Below are positions 34,615 through 46,578 of a stretch of DNA of 64,000 nucleotides, one piece after another. Below the pieces are notes generated by a model. It searched no databases. It was not told where the DNA came from and was given only the letters and a program-made list of their open reading frames with translations. The DNA is taken from positions 65,812 through 129,811 of the forward strand of contig MNCI01024166.1 of assembly GCA_015680685.1 (NCBI GenBank), given 5' to 3'. Source of the stretch: Gnetum montanum. Its lineage: Eukaryota; Streptophyta; Gnetopsida; Gnetales; Gnetaceae. Made by a program: the position numbers and the translations under genes. Every line of letters begins with the position of its first letter. Position 1 is the stretch's first letter.

Positions 34615-35250
34615 AAGTGGGGGAGAGTGTAAGAAAACATGTCTTGTTGGTGGATCGAAGGTTGTTTTCCTTCGAGATGAGGGTTAGAGAAGCATAGATA
34701 TCCTTTGTGGTTCTACGCTATCTTCACCATCATGACCAACATGGAGAACTACATGGCCCTAATTCTGTGGTGGTCATAAATATGTATCATGCTTGGTCTG
34801 GATAATCCAAGTGCAATGTTATGCTAAACCTTGTATGATATTATGAGGGATCCGAGGTTGAGGCAAGCCTTTATAGATGTATTGTATCCCACTACTGATG
34901 ATGTTTACAATGGTTGATTGAGTACTTATGTATTATACTTGATAGGATATTATAGACATTTCTAATACTTATATATATATATGGTGCACTAGGTAGACTT
35001 TACATCGACCGATTGGTGGCGATCATGTATTATGTTATGCATGCAGGATTAGTGAATACTAAGGTGTTGTCCATATTGAGTATGCTCTAGGTGACATTGA
35101 ATTAAGACTTATGGGTGGTTTCAAATGGTACTTTTTAAGAGCATGACTACTACAATCTTTCCTACTAGAGAAGTTATTAGAGAACAAGTTATCTTCCTTG
35201 CTAGCAATTAATCTTCTTTTTATATTTTTTAAAAAACTAAGCATTCCAAA
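34615..35250 (+). repeat. Chromovirus polypurine tract and start of its 3' LTR
   Basis: AAGTGGGGGAGAG at 34615 is a typical PPT, followed at 34628 by TGTAAGAAAACATGTC, a plausible LTR start. It lies 0.65 kb after the chromodomain relic. The LTR's 3' end could not be located; the end given is approximate. Confidence 0.45.
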
Positions 35251-35260
35251 ATTAGCTAGC

Positions 35261-35541
35261 TTTTCATTTCCATGTTATTTTGGAATTTTGTCTCACCTTT
35301 TCATCTAAGTTATTTTCAATTTTTATCTCTCCTTTGTGATTAGCATATGATGTAATCTTAATCTTTCTTATTATTAACATTAATTTTGGAGTCAACATAT
35401 AAAACTTAGTTATAAAAGTATACATCTAAATACACATCCCAATATTGGTAAGTTTTTCTTCTATGTTGTTTTGAAGTTTTGCCTCTTATAAGTACTTAAA
35501 ATATAATGTATTTTTTTTCTTATTATTAACATTATTTTTAC
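35261..35541. repeat. Degenerate direct repeat pair, AT-rich
   Basis: Segments 35261-35390 and 35451-35541 share TTTTC(A)TTTC-ATGTT-TTTT, a GAATTTTG/GAAGTTTTG-CTC block and the end CTTATTATTAACATTA. They look like an old duplication in noncoding DNA. Confidence 0.45.
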
Positions 35542-36354
35542 AAAGAGATTAGAACACAAGAGTATAAAAAATTTTGTTATATCACTATTGTAGAAAGCCA
35601 ATAAAAGGAAAATCAAAAAGGCATAGGAAACTTGATTGAAGATGATACAAAGAAATTATAAATAAAAAAAAGATCTAGCTCTTCATAGAGAAAAATGACT
35701 AAAAATAAATCTTGTAGATAACTCCATTTTTGTTGATATAAGGTTAGGATGATGATTATGATTAGCATTATGTTTAGGGTTAACATTTCCTATTCTATGG
35801 AGTACAAGGTTAACCAATTAAAAACCATCAAGAACATCATGTGAATATAAAAAAAATAAAGTAAATAATTTTCTTATTAGTTAAAGTTGAAGGCTATTAC
35901 TCATAGTAGATAATATAAAGGAAATTCATATCAAATATTTTAGTTATATGCATAAGTAACCAAAGACTAGGATTCTTAAAAAAACAGTTGACTAATTTAA
36001 GTACCATGTTGGCCACGTATCTTGGGGTGGGCCTATAGTCAATTTATTTTGAGTTCCAATATCTCAAAATAAATTATTAAATATAAAAGAATACTGAACC
36101 ATACATGACAAAATAATAATGAATGATATTATAGGGGAGAATAAGTCGGATACCACTACCCTAAGTTAAATTTGTTCACTTTAATTTAATCCTTTTCTCA
36201 TGTGTAATATGGGTCTTCCATACATGATACATCTATCCATATATCATTCTTTCTAAATATTTTTAAAAAAAACCCAAAAAATAACATTCCAACATTTTGT
36301 TCTTTACAATGTCAAGCCCAATCTATCAAACAAAAATTTCTATGGTGAAATTAC

Positions 36355-36581
36355 AAATCTCTACATCAATAATCTCTACCAAAATATTCACAAGAAATTC
36401 TTCTCAAATTACAATTCTTTGATGAAACTTGAGCTTAAGAACAACCTTCTTCTAGGGCTACTCTGGCATCTCACCTAACATCTTCAATGTCTCTAAGAAT
36501 AATCTCTCAGCTAAGATTTTGAAGAAGCACATGTAGAAGTTTCCCATCTCTAGCTACCTTGGCAACAATGGCCTTTGTAAT
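36355..36581 (+). pseudogene. LRR receptor-like gene relic, left part (interrupted by D)
   Basis: Plus-strand pieces read FFSNYNSLMKLELKNNLLLG, a leucine-rich repeat, then after a frameshift NIFNVSKNNLSAKILKKHM, stop, KFPISSYLGNNGLCNGA. The last part matches the end of plant LRR ectodomains, where an F-P-x-S-S-(F/Y)-x-G-N-x-G-L-C-G motif precedes the membrane helix. The sequence continues across D at 43293. Only about 80 codons survive, with a shift and stops. Confidence 0.6.
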
Positions 36582-37392
36582 TGATGAGTCATGAATTTGC
36601 TGGTTGTGATATCGCTGTCATGATATGGCAGCAGCCGTGATATCGTGGCCTACCGCAATGTCTATAAATAAAAGGCAAATTTCCTTGTTCTAGGAGTTAG
36701 TTCTTATTTCCTTACCTAAACTCTTGCAGTTTTTCCTTCTTAGAGTTAGAATTATTTCCTAGTATATGCCTGCAGTGTGGTGATTGTAATTGTACAGCAT
36801 CCTTATTCGAGTGTGACGTACTTGGACATGCACATGACTAGCAATAAAGATCGAGATTACTTCATCATTGCAACATTCAGTTAGTTTAATTAATCAATTA
36901 TTTAATTGTTGTTTACTACTTTCTTAGTTAATATCTCTCACCCTTATCTCCTAGTAACGTAGAATGAGTATGACTTGATCACGAGCATTTAAGTGTGACT
37001 ACCTAGTAACCCAGTAGCTTACCTAGGATCTGCGCTTGGTAATCCTAGTGGTAGTCGTGCATGAGGTCCAAGATGTGTACGGATGATTGAGGGAAATATG
37101 CTCATCACACTTAGGCTAGCTTAGATTCTCTCTCACCCTCTCTCTTAGCTTAGTTAATATTATTTTCCATTTTCTCCAGGAGTAGCATTAGTATAGAAAC
37201 ACATCATACACCTCACTTTGGACTAAACCATATGTGACAAGCTAATACTAGTCTAGGTGGGAAGACAGAGAACTACGACCTAAGAATAACTGTCTAGGTA
37301 CCACAACTAGCCCGTCTACGGAGTTCGACTGGATCATGTGTGAAATGCTCGTATTCGTATGGTTGATTGTAGGGGTACCTCGCCACTCATCA
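36582..37392 (+). repeat. D 5' LTR
   Basis: Begins TGATGAGTCATGAATTTGC, three GATAT motifs, TATAAATA at 36663-36670, ends CTCGCCACTCATCA. Confidence 0.92.
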
Positions 37393-37393
37393 T

Positions 37394-37411
37394 TGGCACC
37401 GTTGCCAAGGA
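37394..37411 (+). promoter_or_regulatory. D primer binding site
   Basis: TGGCACCGTTGCCAAGGA, one base after the LTR; tRNA-Asp type with two differences. Confidence 0.85.
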
Positions 37412-37533
37412 CGGTGCTAGTTATCTATATTAGTTATATCATACAAGGTCATTGTATAGGAATTAATGATATATCTTTTAGGAAAAAATCATTATAAAAA
37501 GTCACATATCAATTCACACACAATTGTACAACC

Positions 37534-39519
37534 ATGCTTCTCCTACAAGACTATGATAATGCCATACCTAGTGAGGAAATTCATTGGAGAACCAACGAAT
37601 TAGATGACAATGAAGATTGGAGTACGCAATCCTAGGTGGGGGTTTCTTATAAACATAAACGAAGGCAACATCGTCCCAACGCATGAAAACATAACTTACA
37701 AGATGACGATGAACCCCTACTAGCCACTACAAGCCTAACGCAAATACAAGAGGCTATTCGAATATCCCGTAGGCATCGTAAAGAGAGCCGCCTACCCAAG
37801 CTCGATTTAAACAACTTTCTCAATTTTTCAAGAGGCTATGACTTATATCCGCAACAACATTTACAAGCCTTCTACGATGCCTATACATGGAACAACATTC
37901 ATAACGGTTGGCCGAAACTCAAGCTCTTTCCTATGACACTCTTTGGACAAGCAAAAGTATGGTATAGATCGTTAAAACCAAATTCAATACGACGTTGGCC
38001 AACAATGGTAGAAATCTTTAGTGAAAGATATCAAACCTACGCAAGAGTGTCATCCTTGAGAAAACAAATCCAAGAGTGGAAACAAGCACAACATGAACCC
38101 TTGGACATGGCCTTAGAAAGATATTATGCACTACTATACAACTGTCCAGGCCATGAGTTCTCCGAGGAAAGGCTAATGTACCATATCATTAATGAGCTTC
38201 ATCATGAAACAACAGATACCCTAGGGATGTATGCCTAAGGTCAACTATACAAACTATGAACCCATCAACTCCAAGAGCTTATTAAGTGGGTAGCAAAAGA
38301 AGAAGGAGAAATGGCTAGATGGGAGAGTGTTAGAAAACATCAACGAGACCAAAATCTCAATGTAACAAAGGTCCATAATCACAAAAAGAAGAAATCAACC
38401 TATCTCAAGGAGGAAGAACCATCTTTGCCAGTACAACAATTGTTAGAGGAAGTTGAGGCAAAGATCAATAAGATGTTAGAATGGACACATAAAAAGTGTG
38501 GAGAATTTATTGATATTATTGGAGATAGAGTTTTGACAACCCGAGAAGTAGGAAAAAATATCATTAGACATTCAAAAAGAAGGAATGAAGAAAATAAGAG
38601 CTTAATTGCTAATCATACATATGAATGCAACATTTGCCTATACGATCACCCCAAGGGTCAATGCCCAATCTTGTTACATTTATATGAGCACTGGGAAAGC
38701 ACATAACATCTAGAGTTCATACAGAGATACTATGTTCGATCACAGTGGGAACAATCTTGGTCATGGGGGAAACCATCCCTAAACTAGAGACACCCTTCGT
38801 ATTATCCAAATCCAAATGCTTATCTAGTCCAACATCCTATTTCCCCAGTTGGGTTAACATACTCTATCTCGCCGCATTATCATTCTCCTTAATACTATCA
38901 ACCCATGTCCTCAACACAACCACCGCCTTTTGTACATTACACTTCTCCAAAATTTTAACATTCTCATCATTTCCCTCCTTCTACGTCACCACCAACTGTT
39001 CTTGAAGTGTCTGCACCATGGCAACAACCCATGAATGTTACTTGTGCTACTACTGCCAACAGTAGTGAGAGGCCTCCTCAACATCAAAAGTGTCCCTTCT
39101 TTAAACATGACTATAGGAAGGGACAACACAATTCCAAGGCCACTGCATTCTCCAACTCAGCACAAGTTCAACACTGTGGTGCATCCTTATCTTCGAACCC
39201 AACGCCTCATGTCACTTCATCAGGGCCACTAGTTAACACTCCAACAACCATACGGCCCAATGACCACAGGCATGGAGGGCAACGTCTCAATCCTTTCATA
39301 ACATCTTATGGTCTCAATTATCATAGTGGTTCAACTCACTATTTGGAAACCACATCTTATAAATTTCCCCACTATGCTTACTATAATCAGGTGCGTGAAC
39401 CCCAATTAGGTAAGTATGACCAAGTTCTGATATTTTCAACATGCAAGGATCCTCATCTTTCAACTATTAATCCTCACCATGCTCAAACGTTTAATTATGG
39501 GGGATATCCTCCATTTTAA
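37534..39519 (+). pseudogene. D gag
   Basis: ATG 37534 begins MLLLQDYDNAIPSEEIHWRT. The core runs through WPKLKLFPMTLFGQAKVWYR (37933 onward), EIFSERYQTYARVSSLRKQI and YYALLYNCPGHEFSEERLMY. EEVEAKINKMLEWTHKKCGE lies upstream of the knuckle at 38626-38664, CNICLYDHPKGQC (C-x2-C-x3-H-x4-C). The tail with PQHQKCPFFKHDYRKGQHNS, a second Cys/His-bearing segment, ends NYGGYPPF at 39519. Fewer breaks than C (stops near 37635, 37686, 38236, 38258 and 38704), and intact across the site where C is shifted. Confidence 0.85.
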
Positions 39520-40910
39520 TAACAAGCATGATTAATAATTTTTTTTCATTTTCTTTAATTTTACAACTTTTTGTTTTTCAATTTTTCATTTTTTAATTTC
39601 TTGTTCTACCTTTTTGTCTTTTTATCTTTTTATCTTTTTATAAGTAATCTCATCTACAAATAAAACACTCATGTGGCTCGTTGGTTGAGGTGTGTTCTAT
39701 GTTATTGAGTCTCAAATGGTCAATTATTTGGATAGTGAGCCCAGTACACCCACTCATCCTTTCTACAAATAAGAGGTTTTGTTCGAGGGTACAGTGATAT
39801 TATTGACATTATTAAAACTTAAAATTAATTTTGTGCTCATTGTACCCAGAATGAAGAAGGATGGACCAAGAGGGAATGATTAGGGTGTGACATCAAGGGG
39901 ACTTGTGGATTCTCTTTGGTGACATCTATGGGAGATATCATGCAATGTGGTTGTACTAAGATCCTTGTAGATCTAACAAAAAATGGGAGTAAGAGTAATC
40001 AAAAGGGCACTCAAAAATCTAATGTTGTTCTAGGGGGTCCAACTAGAAAGACATGCACCCATGCCTGAAGGTTGGCAACTTCTCTGGATTCAACAATCAA
40101 AAAAAAGAGAAAGAAGAAAAGCAAAAGAAAAGAAAAGCAAAAAATGGAAGTGCCACAAAGCAAAAATCACTCCTCCCTTGAACCAAATTCCAAGCGATCG
40201 TACGCCTTGTTGCTCTGGTACTCTCATAGTTGCTCATCATGGGATGAACCAATGTGGTGTCACTGATCAAAGGAATGAACTTGGTCCTAATCTTGGAATG
40301 ACGAGTCAATGACACCTTAATCATGCTTTACACACAGGATTCATTGTGCCCTAGGTCAATTACCTCATGTCCCAATCTCTACAATCCCTTCTGTAGTCCG
40401 TCTCACCTCGTTGTTCATGTAATTGTCACTTGTGTCTCGTGTAATGTAGTATTCTTGCCTCATTCTAGTGATATTTACATGTGTGTGTTTTGTGGAATCA
40501 GTGTGGATTACATTTAACCCTTCGAGTGACCACGGACACTTTAAGTGTGGTTAAGCAAGGGCATTAAAGGTTGGAACCTACTTTGGGGAGGACCCACTTG
40601 CATAATTTTTGTAATTTTCACTCATGACCCATCTTCCACACACCATTTATTACCCTTAGCATATTGCCAATGATTTTTTTTCCCTTATTATTATCCCTCT
40701 GATTCAACGTTCCTATGAATCATCACATAGCCTTTTTCTCCCATCCGAGGTCCTTATTGATAAATTCCACACCATCATAATTATTTGTGCCTTTCGAACT
40801 AATTAAATTACCCTAGAACCCCTTAACAATCACCTAATGTCATAAGTTTACAACATCAATTTCAAAAAAAATTTAAAAATTCAGTACATTCTCTAAGTAC
40901 CCTAACTTCA
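39520..40910 (+). other. D noncoding spacer
   Basis: Aligns with C 25591-26970 over its whole length, including ACCCAGAATGAAGAAGGATG (39845) and TTTGGGGAGGACCCACTTG (40581). A purine-rich AAAAGAGAAAGAAGAAAAGC run is at about 40100-40145. No credible gene. Confidence 0.65.
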
Positions 40911-41420
40911 ATGAAAATATATATACGTGACACCCCTGTGCTAATCAACATCATTTGCAACTATTCACACAAGGGAAGTTTTTCAAATTTCTCTCTATGA
41001 CTCACGATTATGCGTCCCTTGCTTTCATAACCATAACTCGCTCGCTGGTACTCTGATTTTCATTCTATTTGAACCTACTTGAACCTAGAGTGTTCAGCTT
41101 AGTCATGAGGGAGGGGAGCATGCCAAATAGAATAAAATTTTCCTGAAATTCATCATCGCCTGAAGGACATCTTTAAGGGTAATTAGTTGTAAAATTAAGA
41201 ATAAAATGTGTCAAAAATAATTTCATCCCCTTAGCTATACCAGAAAATTAAATTTGAAAACCACCTAAGTAAAGAGGACTCAACATTATAATCTTTCGGG
41301 GACATGTTCTTCCAATAATTAACATCACATGGAAATAAAGTAAATCTATTAAGGCAAACAGTAAGGTATAACCTAACTTTGGTAATAACCTTACTAATGA
41401 TTGGCCCCATGTGATTACAA
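40911..41420 (+). promoter_or_regulatory. D ORF2 leader with mutated acceptor and start
   Basis: TATATATAC at about 40917-40926, leader with AGTCATGAGGGAGGGG, donor-like TTTAAGGGTAATTAG (GT 41179-41180), and GTGATTACAA at 41411-41420 where C has GTGATTGCAG. In D the acceptor AG is AA and the following ATG is ATT, so this copy of the unit is switched off at the level of sequence. Confidence 0.5.
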
Positions 41421-41524
41421 ATTGTCTGAAAACAAGGACAACAAGAAGGTCCTACTCAAGGTGGGAGTAAACGACCTAGGAGAGGAGGAAGACAAGATCC
41501 TACTAGATAACATGCAAAGTAGGA

Positions 41525-41818
41525 GGAACAATTACTTAGCATCCACTAAGAGGACCCTGCTACTGTACAATCAAGGAAGGCAAAAAGAGGAGCAACTGCC
41601 ACAGCTGAACAGGGACAACATCTCATGTTGCCCCAGGATTGTGTTCAGGCCATTAACGAGAAGTCCACATTCACTGTAGTGATTGTNTAATGGCCTGAAC
41701 ACAATCCTGGGGCAACATGAGATGTTGTCCCTGTTCAGCTGTGGCAGTTGCTCCTCTTTTTGCCTTCCTTGATTGTACAGTAGCAGGGTCCTCTTAGTGG
41801 ATGCTAAGTAATTGTTCC
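41525..41818. repeat. Perfect 131-bp inverted repeat beside gap
   Basis: 41525-41655 and 41688-41818 are exact reverse complements, separated by 31 bases plus one N (41687), and the second arm runs straight into the N gap. Surrounding paralogues differ by several percent, so perfect identity points to a local assembly or gap-filling error. Confidence 0.9.
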
Positions 41819-42108
41819 NNNNNNNNNNNNNNNNNNNNNNNNNNNNNNNNNNNNNNNNNNNNNNNNNNNNNNNNNNNNNNNNNNNNNNNNNNNNNNNNNN
41901 NNNNNNNNNNNNNNNNNNNNNNNNNNNNNNNNNNNNNNNNNNNNNNNNNNNNNNNNNNNNNNNNNNNNNNNNNNNNNNNNNNNNNNNNNNNNNNNNNNNN
42001 NNNNNNNNNNNNNNNNNNNNNNNNNNNNNNNNNNNNNNNNNNNNNNNNNNNNNNNNNNNNNNNNNNNNNNNNNNNNNNNNNNNNNNNNNNNNNNNNNNNN
42101 NNNNNNNN
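41819..42108. other. Assembly gap (290 N)
   Basis: A run of 290 N within D ORF2. Apparent frames across it are made of N and mean nothing. Confidence 0.98.
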
Positions 42109-42422
42109 CCAAGGCACTCAAGGCCTTACAAGAGGAGAAAATCCAGGACATACTTCAACGCCATCAAATCCCAAGACCTAGAGTGCAAGGAAAGGGAAAG
42201 ACACCCATGGAGGAGCCACCGCCACCATGAACTACATGAGTTCCATCCAATTTTGTAATCATAGGATTTTCTTTTGTGTTGTGTCTCAATTTTGTTTTGA
42301 CTCCACATTGTGGCATGAATCCATTCTAGTCAGCCAATAATCCCATACCTATCCACTGTGTAATCAATGGAGCTTGTTCTCTCTATAACTCGAGGACAAG
42401 TTTTCATTCAGTCATGGGGGTA

Positions 42423-43287
42423 TGATGAGTCATGGATTTTCTAGCTATGACATTGCTGTCGTGATATTGCAGTAGCCGTGATATCGTGTACGTGATATCG
42501 CATATGTGATATCGTGTACGTGATATCGCGTATGCGATATCGCAGCCCGCCGCAATGTCTATAAATAAGAGGCATTTTGCTTATTCTAGGAGTTAGTTCT
42601 TAGTTCCTTACCTAAACTCTTGCAATTTTCTTTCTTAGAGTTAGAATTATTTCCCAGTGTATGCCCGCAGTGTGGTGATTGTAATTGTACGGCATCCTTA
42701 TTCGAGTATGACATACTTGGACACGCACATGACCAGCAATAAAGATCAAGATTACTTCATCATTGCAACATTCACTTAGTTTAATTAATCAATTATTTAA
42801 TTGTTGTTTACTGCTTTCTTAGTTAATATCTCTTACCCTTATCTCCTAGTAACGCGAAATGAGTATGACTTGATCACGAGCATTTAAGTGTGACTACTTG
42901 GTAACCCAGTAGTGTACCTAGGATCTGTGCTTGGTAATCCCAGTGGTAGTCATGCACGAGGTCCAAGATGTGTACAGATGATTGAGGGACAAATGCTCAT
43001 CACACTTAGGCTAGCTTAGATTCTCTCTCACCCTCTCTCTTAGCTTAGTTAATATTATTTTCCATTCTCTCCAGGAGTAGCATTAGTATAGAAACACATC
43101 ATACACCTCACTCTAGACTAAACCATACATGACAAGCTAATACTAGTCCAGGTGGGAAGACAGTGAACTGCAACCTAAGAATAATTGTCTAGGTACCACA
43201 ACTAGCCTGTCTGCGGAGTTTGACCGAATCGTGCGTAAAACGCTTGTATTCGTATGGTTGAGTGTAGGGGTACCTCGCCACTCATTA
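42423..43287 (+). repeat. D 3' LTR
   Basis: Preceded by the PPT CATGGGGGTA. Begins TGATGAGTCATGGATTTTC. Seven GATAT(C/T)G motifs lie at about 42459-42543, four of them at a strict 14-base period, then TATAAATA at 42560-42567. It is 54 bp longer than the 5' LTR because of the array. Confidence 0.92.
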
Positions 43288-43292
43288 GTAAT

Positions 43293-43340
43293 GGAGCTTC
43301 ATTTTCATCCTGCAATAGTGTTTCCTAAAATAAATTATCT
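43293..43340 (+). pseudogene. LRR receptor-like gene relic, right part
   Basis: Continues the frame of 36355-36581 after removal of D and one gtaat, giving NGLCNGASFSSCNSVS and then a stop. No kinase sequence was found further right. Confidence 0.5.
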
Positions 43341-45690
43341 CTCTTGTGCTAAAAAAAAACCCTGAGGATAAAACAAATTTCTAAAATAAATATTGCCTTA
43401 TGCAAATGCTACTACTCTAATAATTATCTAATGTGTTATTTCTGAAATTTCTAATAATAATTTCCATTCTAATGGATTGTTACTAAAATATACCAACATT
43501 ATTAACCAAAAATATTTAAAATAGAATTTTTCCATAGATTTAATATAGGATTATAAATTTAAAATAAAAAATAATTGTGCTTGAATGATTATGAAAAAGT
43601 TCTAATGTGTTCGAATAATTATCATAAAATAGTTTGCAATCTATAATAGAAATTGAAAATTTCAACTTATTTCAAAACTATACTTAATCATTAAAGCACA
43701 TAAAAATACTATTCAAACTCTATTTTGCATTACAATAACTAAAAACAAATCATAAATTATAATGCAAAGAGAATTTCAATAATAGAATTTTTAAATGGAA
43801 TTATTCAAATGAATATACTACCCTAAAGAATAAGGTTAAAAGATAATCTAATAGAATGATAAAATCATATATAAAATGACACATAATTTTCTTCAATTCA
43901 TAATATTAGGTTGCATTGGCTAACCTACTCCACTGAGTTACAACATTACAATTAATTTGCATATTTCATAAATAGTAGGTTTTCAATATTAAAAGTATAT
44001 TATAATGTATCTCATTTGCAGTTTTATAGATTATGTTATGGAATTTTTCATTGCAATAGCCAAATCAATCTTTAAGAAAATTTTAATTAACTGTAAGCTT
44101 GCAACATTAAATCATAGAACCAATAACCTTTTTTTCTTTTTTGAATGTAATGGCAAGTCTACAAATGGACTTTATAAATGTGTTATGGAATCTACAAGAA
44201 GCATTAGAAAATGAAGAATAGTTTTTTACTACATTTGACCATACCTTAGGTACATGGAATCCCAAGCTAGTAATTTCAACATCTTTTTATGAAGGAAAAT
44301 TAAACTTTTAGCAAATAAAAATTTAGGTTGTCTTAACTATTTTTATGTGCATAACTCTTGTTCTTATAAAATTATACTTCTTAATTCTAGAAGGATGCCT
44401 CCATGAACTAAGTGTTAGAATACTCAATTCATGGCCACAAATAGTCTTTAACTCAATATAACCTCCACTAAGTCAATGATAATGACACAGTGGGGCAAAA
44501 ATATCTAATCAAATGTAGACTTATCCCATCACATACGAACTAAAAATAGTAGGAGAATGATAAAAACATTGGATTTACTTTGCTAAAAATGGCTAACTAT
44601 AGAATGCTAGAATAATGATTAAGTATTAAATGCTAAAAAAATTAACTATAGAATGAGCTACAAGTGATAGGATAAAAACTAAGTGTAAAACCATGCATAA
44701 AAAACATAAAATATTAAAAAATTGTGTAAAAACATGCATAAAAAGCATAAAATATTAAATGTGAGATGGTACAATATGGAGGAAGGGTTTAGCCTTCTTT
44801 CCAAATAATAGAAATACTTTCTTACCTCACATAATGAATATTCATCTTCTAAGAAGGGCCAAACTATAAGTGTTTGCAAAAATGTAAGCATAGGAAAATT
44901 GATAACATAATCTTGATTCAAGAGAAAAATACAAGTTTGATGGAGGATTTTGAACATTTGGAAGATAGGTAGGTAAATGAAGAAGTCACAGGAATGATCC
45001 AAAATCAATTTGGAGTCAAAATAGGTCTGTTTTGACTAAGTGTCCTAGTGCTAATGCTAGAGCCTAAAATATTCTATCTTTGAAAGGTGACACTATAGGT
45101 TGGAAAATTTTCTCTAGGAACCAATGCTAATGTTGGTCAAGTGATCATGGAGGCATGTCAATGTTGGTCCTAGAGGCACAAGAGTGATTGTGGAGCATGC
45201 TAGTGACACTAGGAGATCTATTGTAAGCACTCACTATCTCTCAAAATCTCAAAAAATGTGCTCAAGATCTCAATAAATTGATTTGGGTACTTTGAACCCC
45301 TATTTGTAGTCCTAGGATTTTCAATTCCAATTTAATATTACTAATTTTGAACTTAAAGTTAAGGGTTTCTTTCCTAAAGTTAATCTTGAGTTTAGAAAAG
45401 GCAAGTTTGACCTTTGCAATTGGAAAGTTCAGCAACTTGGAAAGGTGATGCTTATACTGATGCTAACCCTAGTGTTAGCATTATGAACACTTTAGAGAAA
45501 TTTTTTCTATTATTTCCAAGTATTAGTTTTAGCCTTCCGAAGCCCTATTTGATGTTGGAATTGATGCCAACCAATGCCAAGATGCTACTAAGACACTCAT
45601 GAAACTAGAGGATGATGTCGGATGTTGACATGATGTGGGAGAAAAGTCATTTTATATGTTCTCTAAATGCTATCACTGATGTCAGTGTCA
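43341..45690. other. AT-rich unassigned DNA
   Basis: Very AT-rich with short random frames. No domain, LTR boundary or RNA gene recognised. Words such as ATGCTAATGTTGG and GATGCTAACCCTAGTG recur loosely at 45.05-45.6 kb. Confidence 0.5.
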
Positions 45691-46559
45691 ACGTATGATG
45701 AAATATAAATAAGATTAACTACATTGATGCAATCCCACTAACATATTCTTGTTGATGCATGGTATGATGTGTTGATGTAGATATGTCAATGTTGATATAG
45801 TCATTGCCTATATCAATGTGTGCACTCCTCACATTTATGGCACTTTTTGGTTTTAATCCAAGATGAACTCTTGCAATTTCTTCCTTCTAGAGATCGAATA
45901 TTTTCTCTTTGGGTGCCCAAAATGTAAATTTATGAGATTGTATGACATTTTATTTGAATGCCAACGTAGCTAAAAGCATTGGAATGAACGTGAATAAAAT
46001 TGAGGTTTCCTACATCCATTTCAATAGTTATACTAGTTTAATCCTACTTTTTCACACTTTACTTTACATGCACTTTTCATTACTATTCTTAATTAAGTAA
46101 TTAATGGTATCATTTGTAAGCAACATGAATACGACCATTTCAAGCATAACCTATTAATGCATAGTAATTCTAGTAGTGAACACTTGATAACCTAGTGGCA
46201 TTAATATTAGTTTAGGATGTGTATGGTAAATGAGAACAAATGCTCCACATTAGGATAGTTAGTTAATGAAATAGTTAATTATTTAGTAAATTCAATTATT
46301 ATATCCTTATTCGATCATCTAGCTATGACAAGAAAAATAATTAAAAAAACCATAAAAATACATATCTTATGCCTTAACCACACTTAACGATACATACAGT
46401 TAGATAAAAGTGTGGATTAAGAAAATAACAATTCATAACTCCACAATTCACTATTAGGAATATTAGCTAATTAGGTAACTAAGTCTATGGAATTTGACTA
46501 GATCACTAGTGAATGCTTGTATTCATGTGGTTGGGTGTAGGGATACCCTCTTCTCATTA
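45690..46559 (+). repeat. E 5' LTR (left end uncertain)
   Basis: The right end GTGTAGGGATACCCTCTTCT plus CATTA and the blocks GAACTCTTGCAATTTCTTCC, TGATAACCTAGTGGC and AGTTTAGGATGTGTATGG match the other LTRs. U3 has GATGT(C/T) and TATCAATGT words rather than GATATCG, consistent with decay of CG sites. The exact 5' end was not found. Confidence 0.65.
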
Positions 46560-46560
46560 T

Positions 46561-46578
46561 TGGTTCCATTACCAAGAA
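46561..46578 (+). promoter_or_regulatory. E primer binding site, decayed
   Basis: TGGTTCCATTACCAAGAA one base after the LTR; each change from the tRNA-Asp type is mainly a C/T or G/A transition. Confidence 0.7.

Larger units (their letters stand above)
41421..42230 (+). pseudogene. D ORF2 remnant
   Basis: 41421-41686 matches the first 90 codons of C ORF2 (basic GSKRPRRGGRQD-like block, LPQDCVQAINEKSTFTVVI). After the inverted segment and gap, 42109-42230 joins the coiled-coil part (KALKALQEE, C 29291) to the C-terminal part (QDILQRHQIPR; PMEEPPPP), so about 0.85 kb present in C is missing. The end reads ATGGAGGAGCCACCGCCACC then TGA. No functional product. Confidence 0.7.
36582..43287 (+). 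mobile_element. D: pol-less LTR retrotransposon with gag and deleted ORF2
   Basis: Plus-strand sister of C, with LTRs 36582-37392 and 42423-43287 and the duplication gtaat at 36577-36581 and 43288-43292 (the last LTR base pair reads TA rather than CA). It has PBS, gag, the conserved spacer, the ORF2 leader and an ORF2 remnant broken by an internal deletion, an inverted segment and a gap. Target is an LRR gene relic. Confidence 0.92.

Noticed and set aside
41794-42258. Four long frames spanning 41.8-42.3 kb on both strands
   Set aside because: They consist mostly of N in the assembly gap.
42448-42543. GATATCG arrays as a CRISPR or telomere-like repeat
   Set aside because: Units are 14 bases without unique spacers, occur only in LTR U3, and the genome is a plant.
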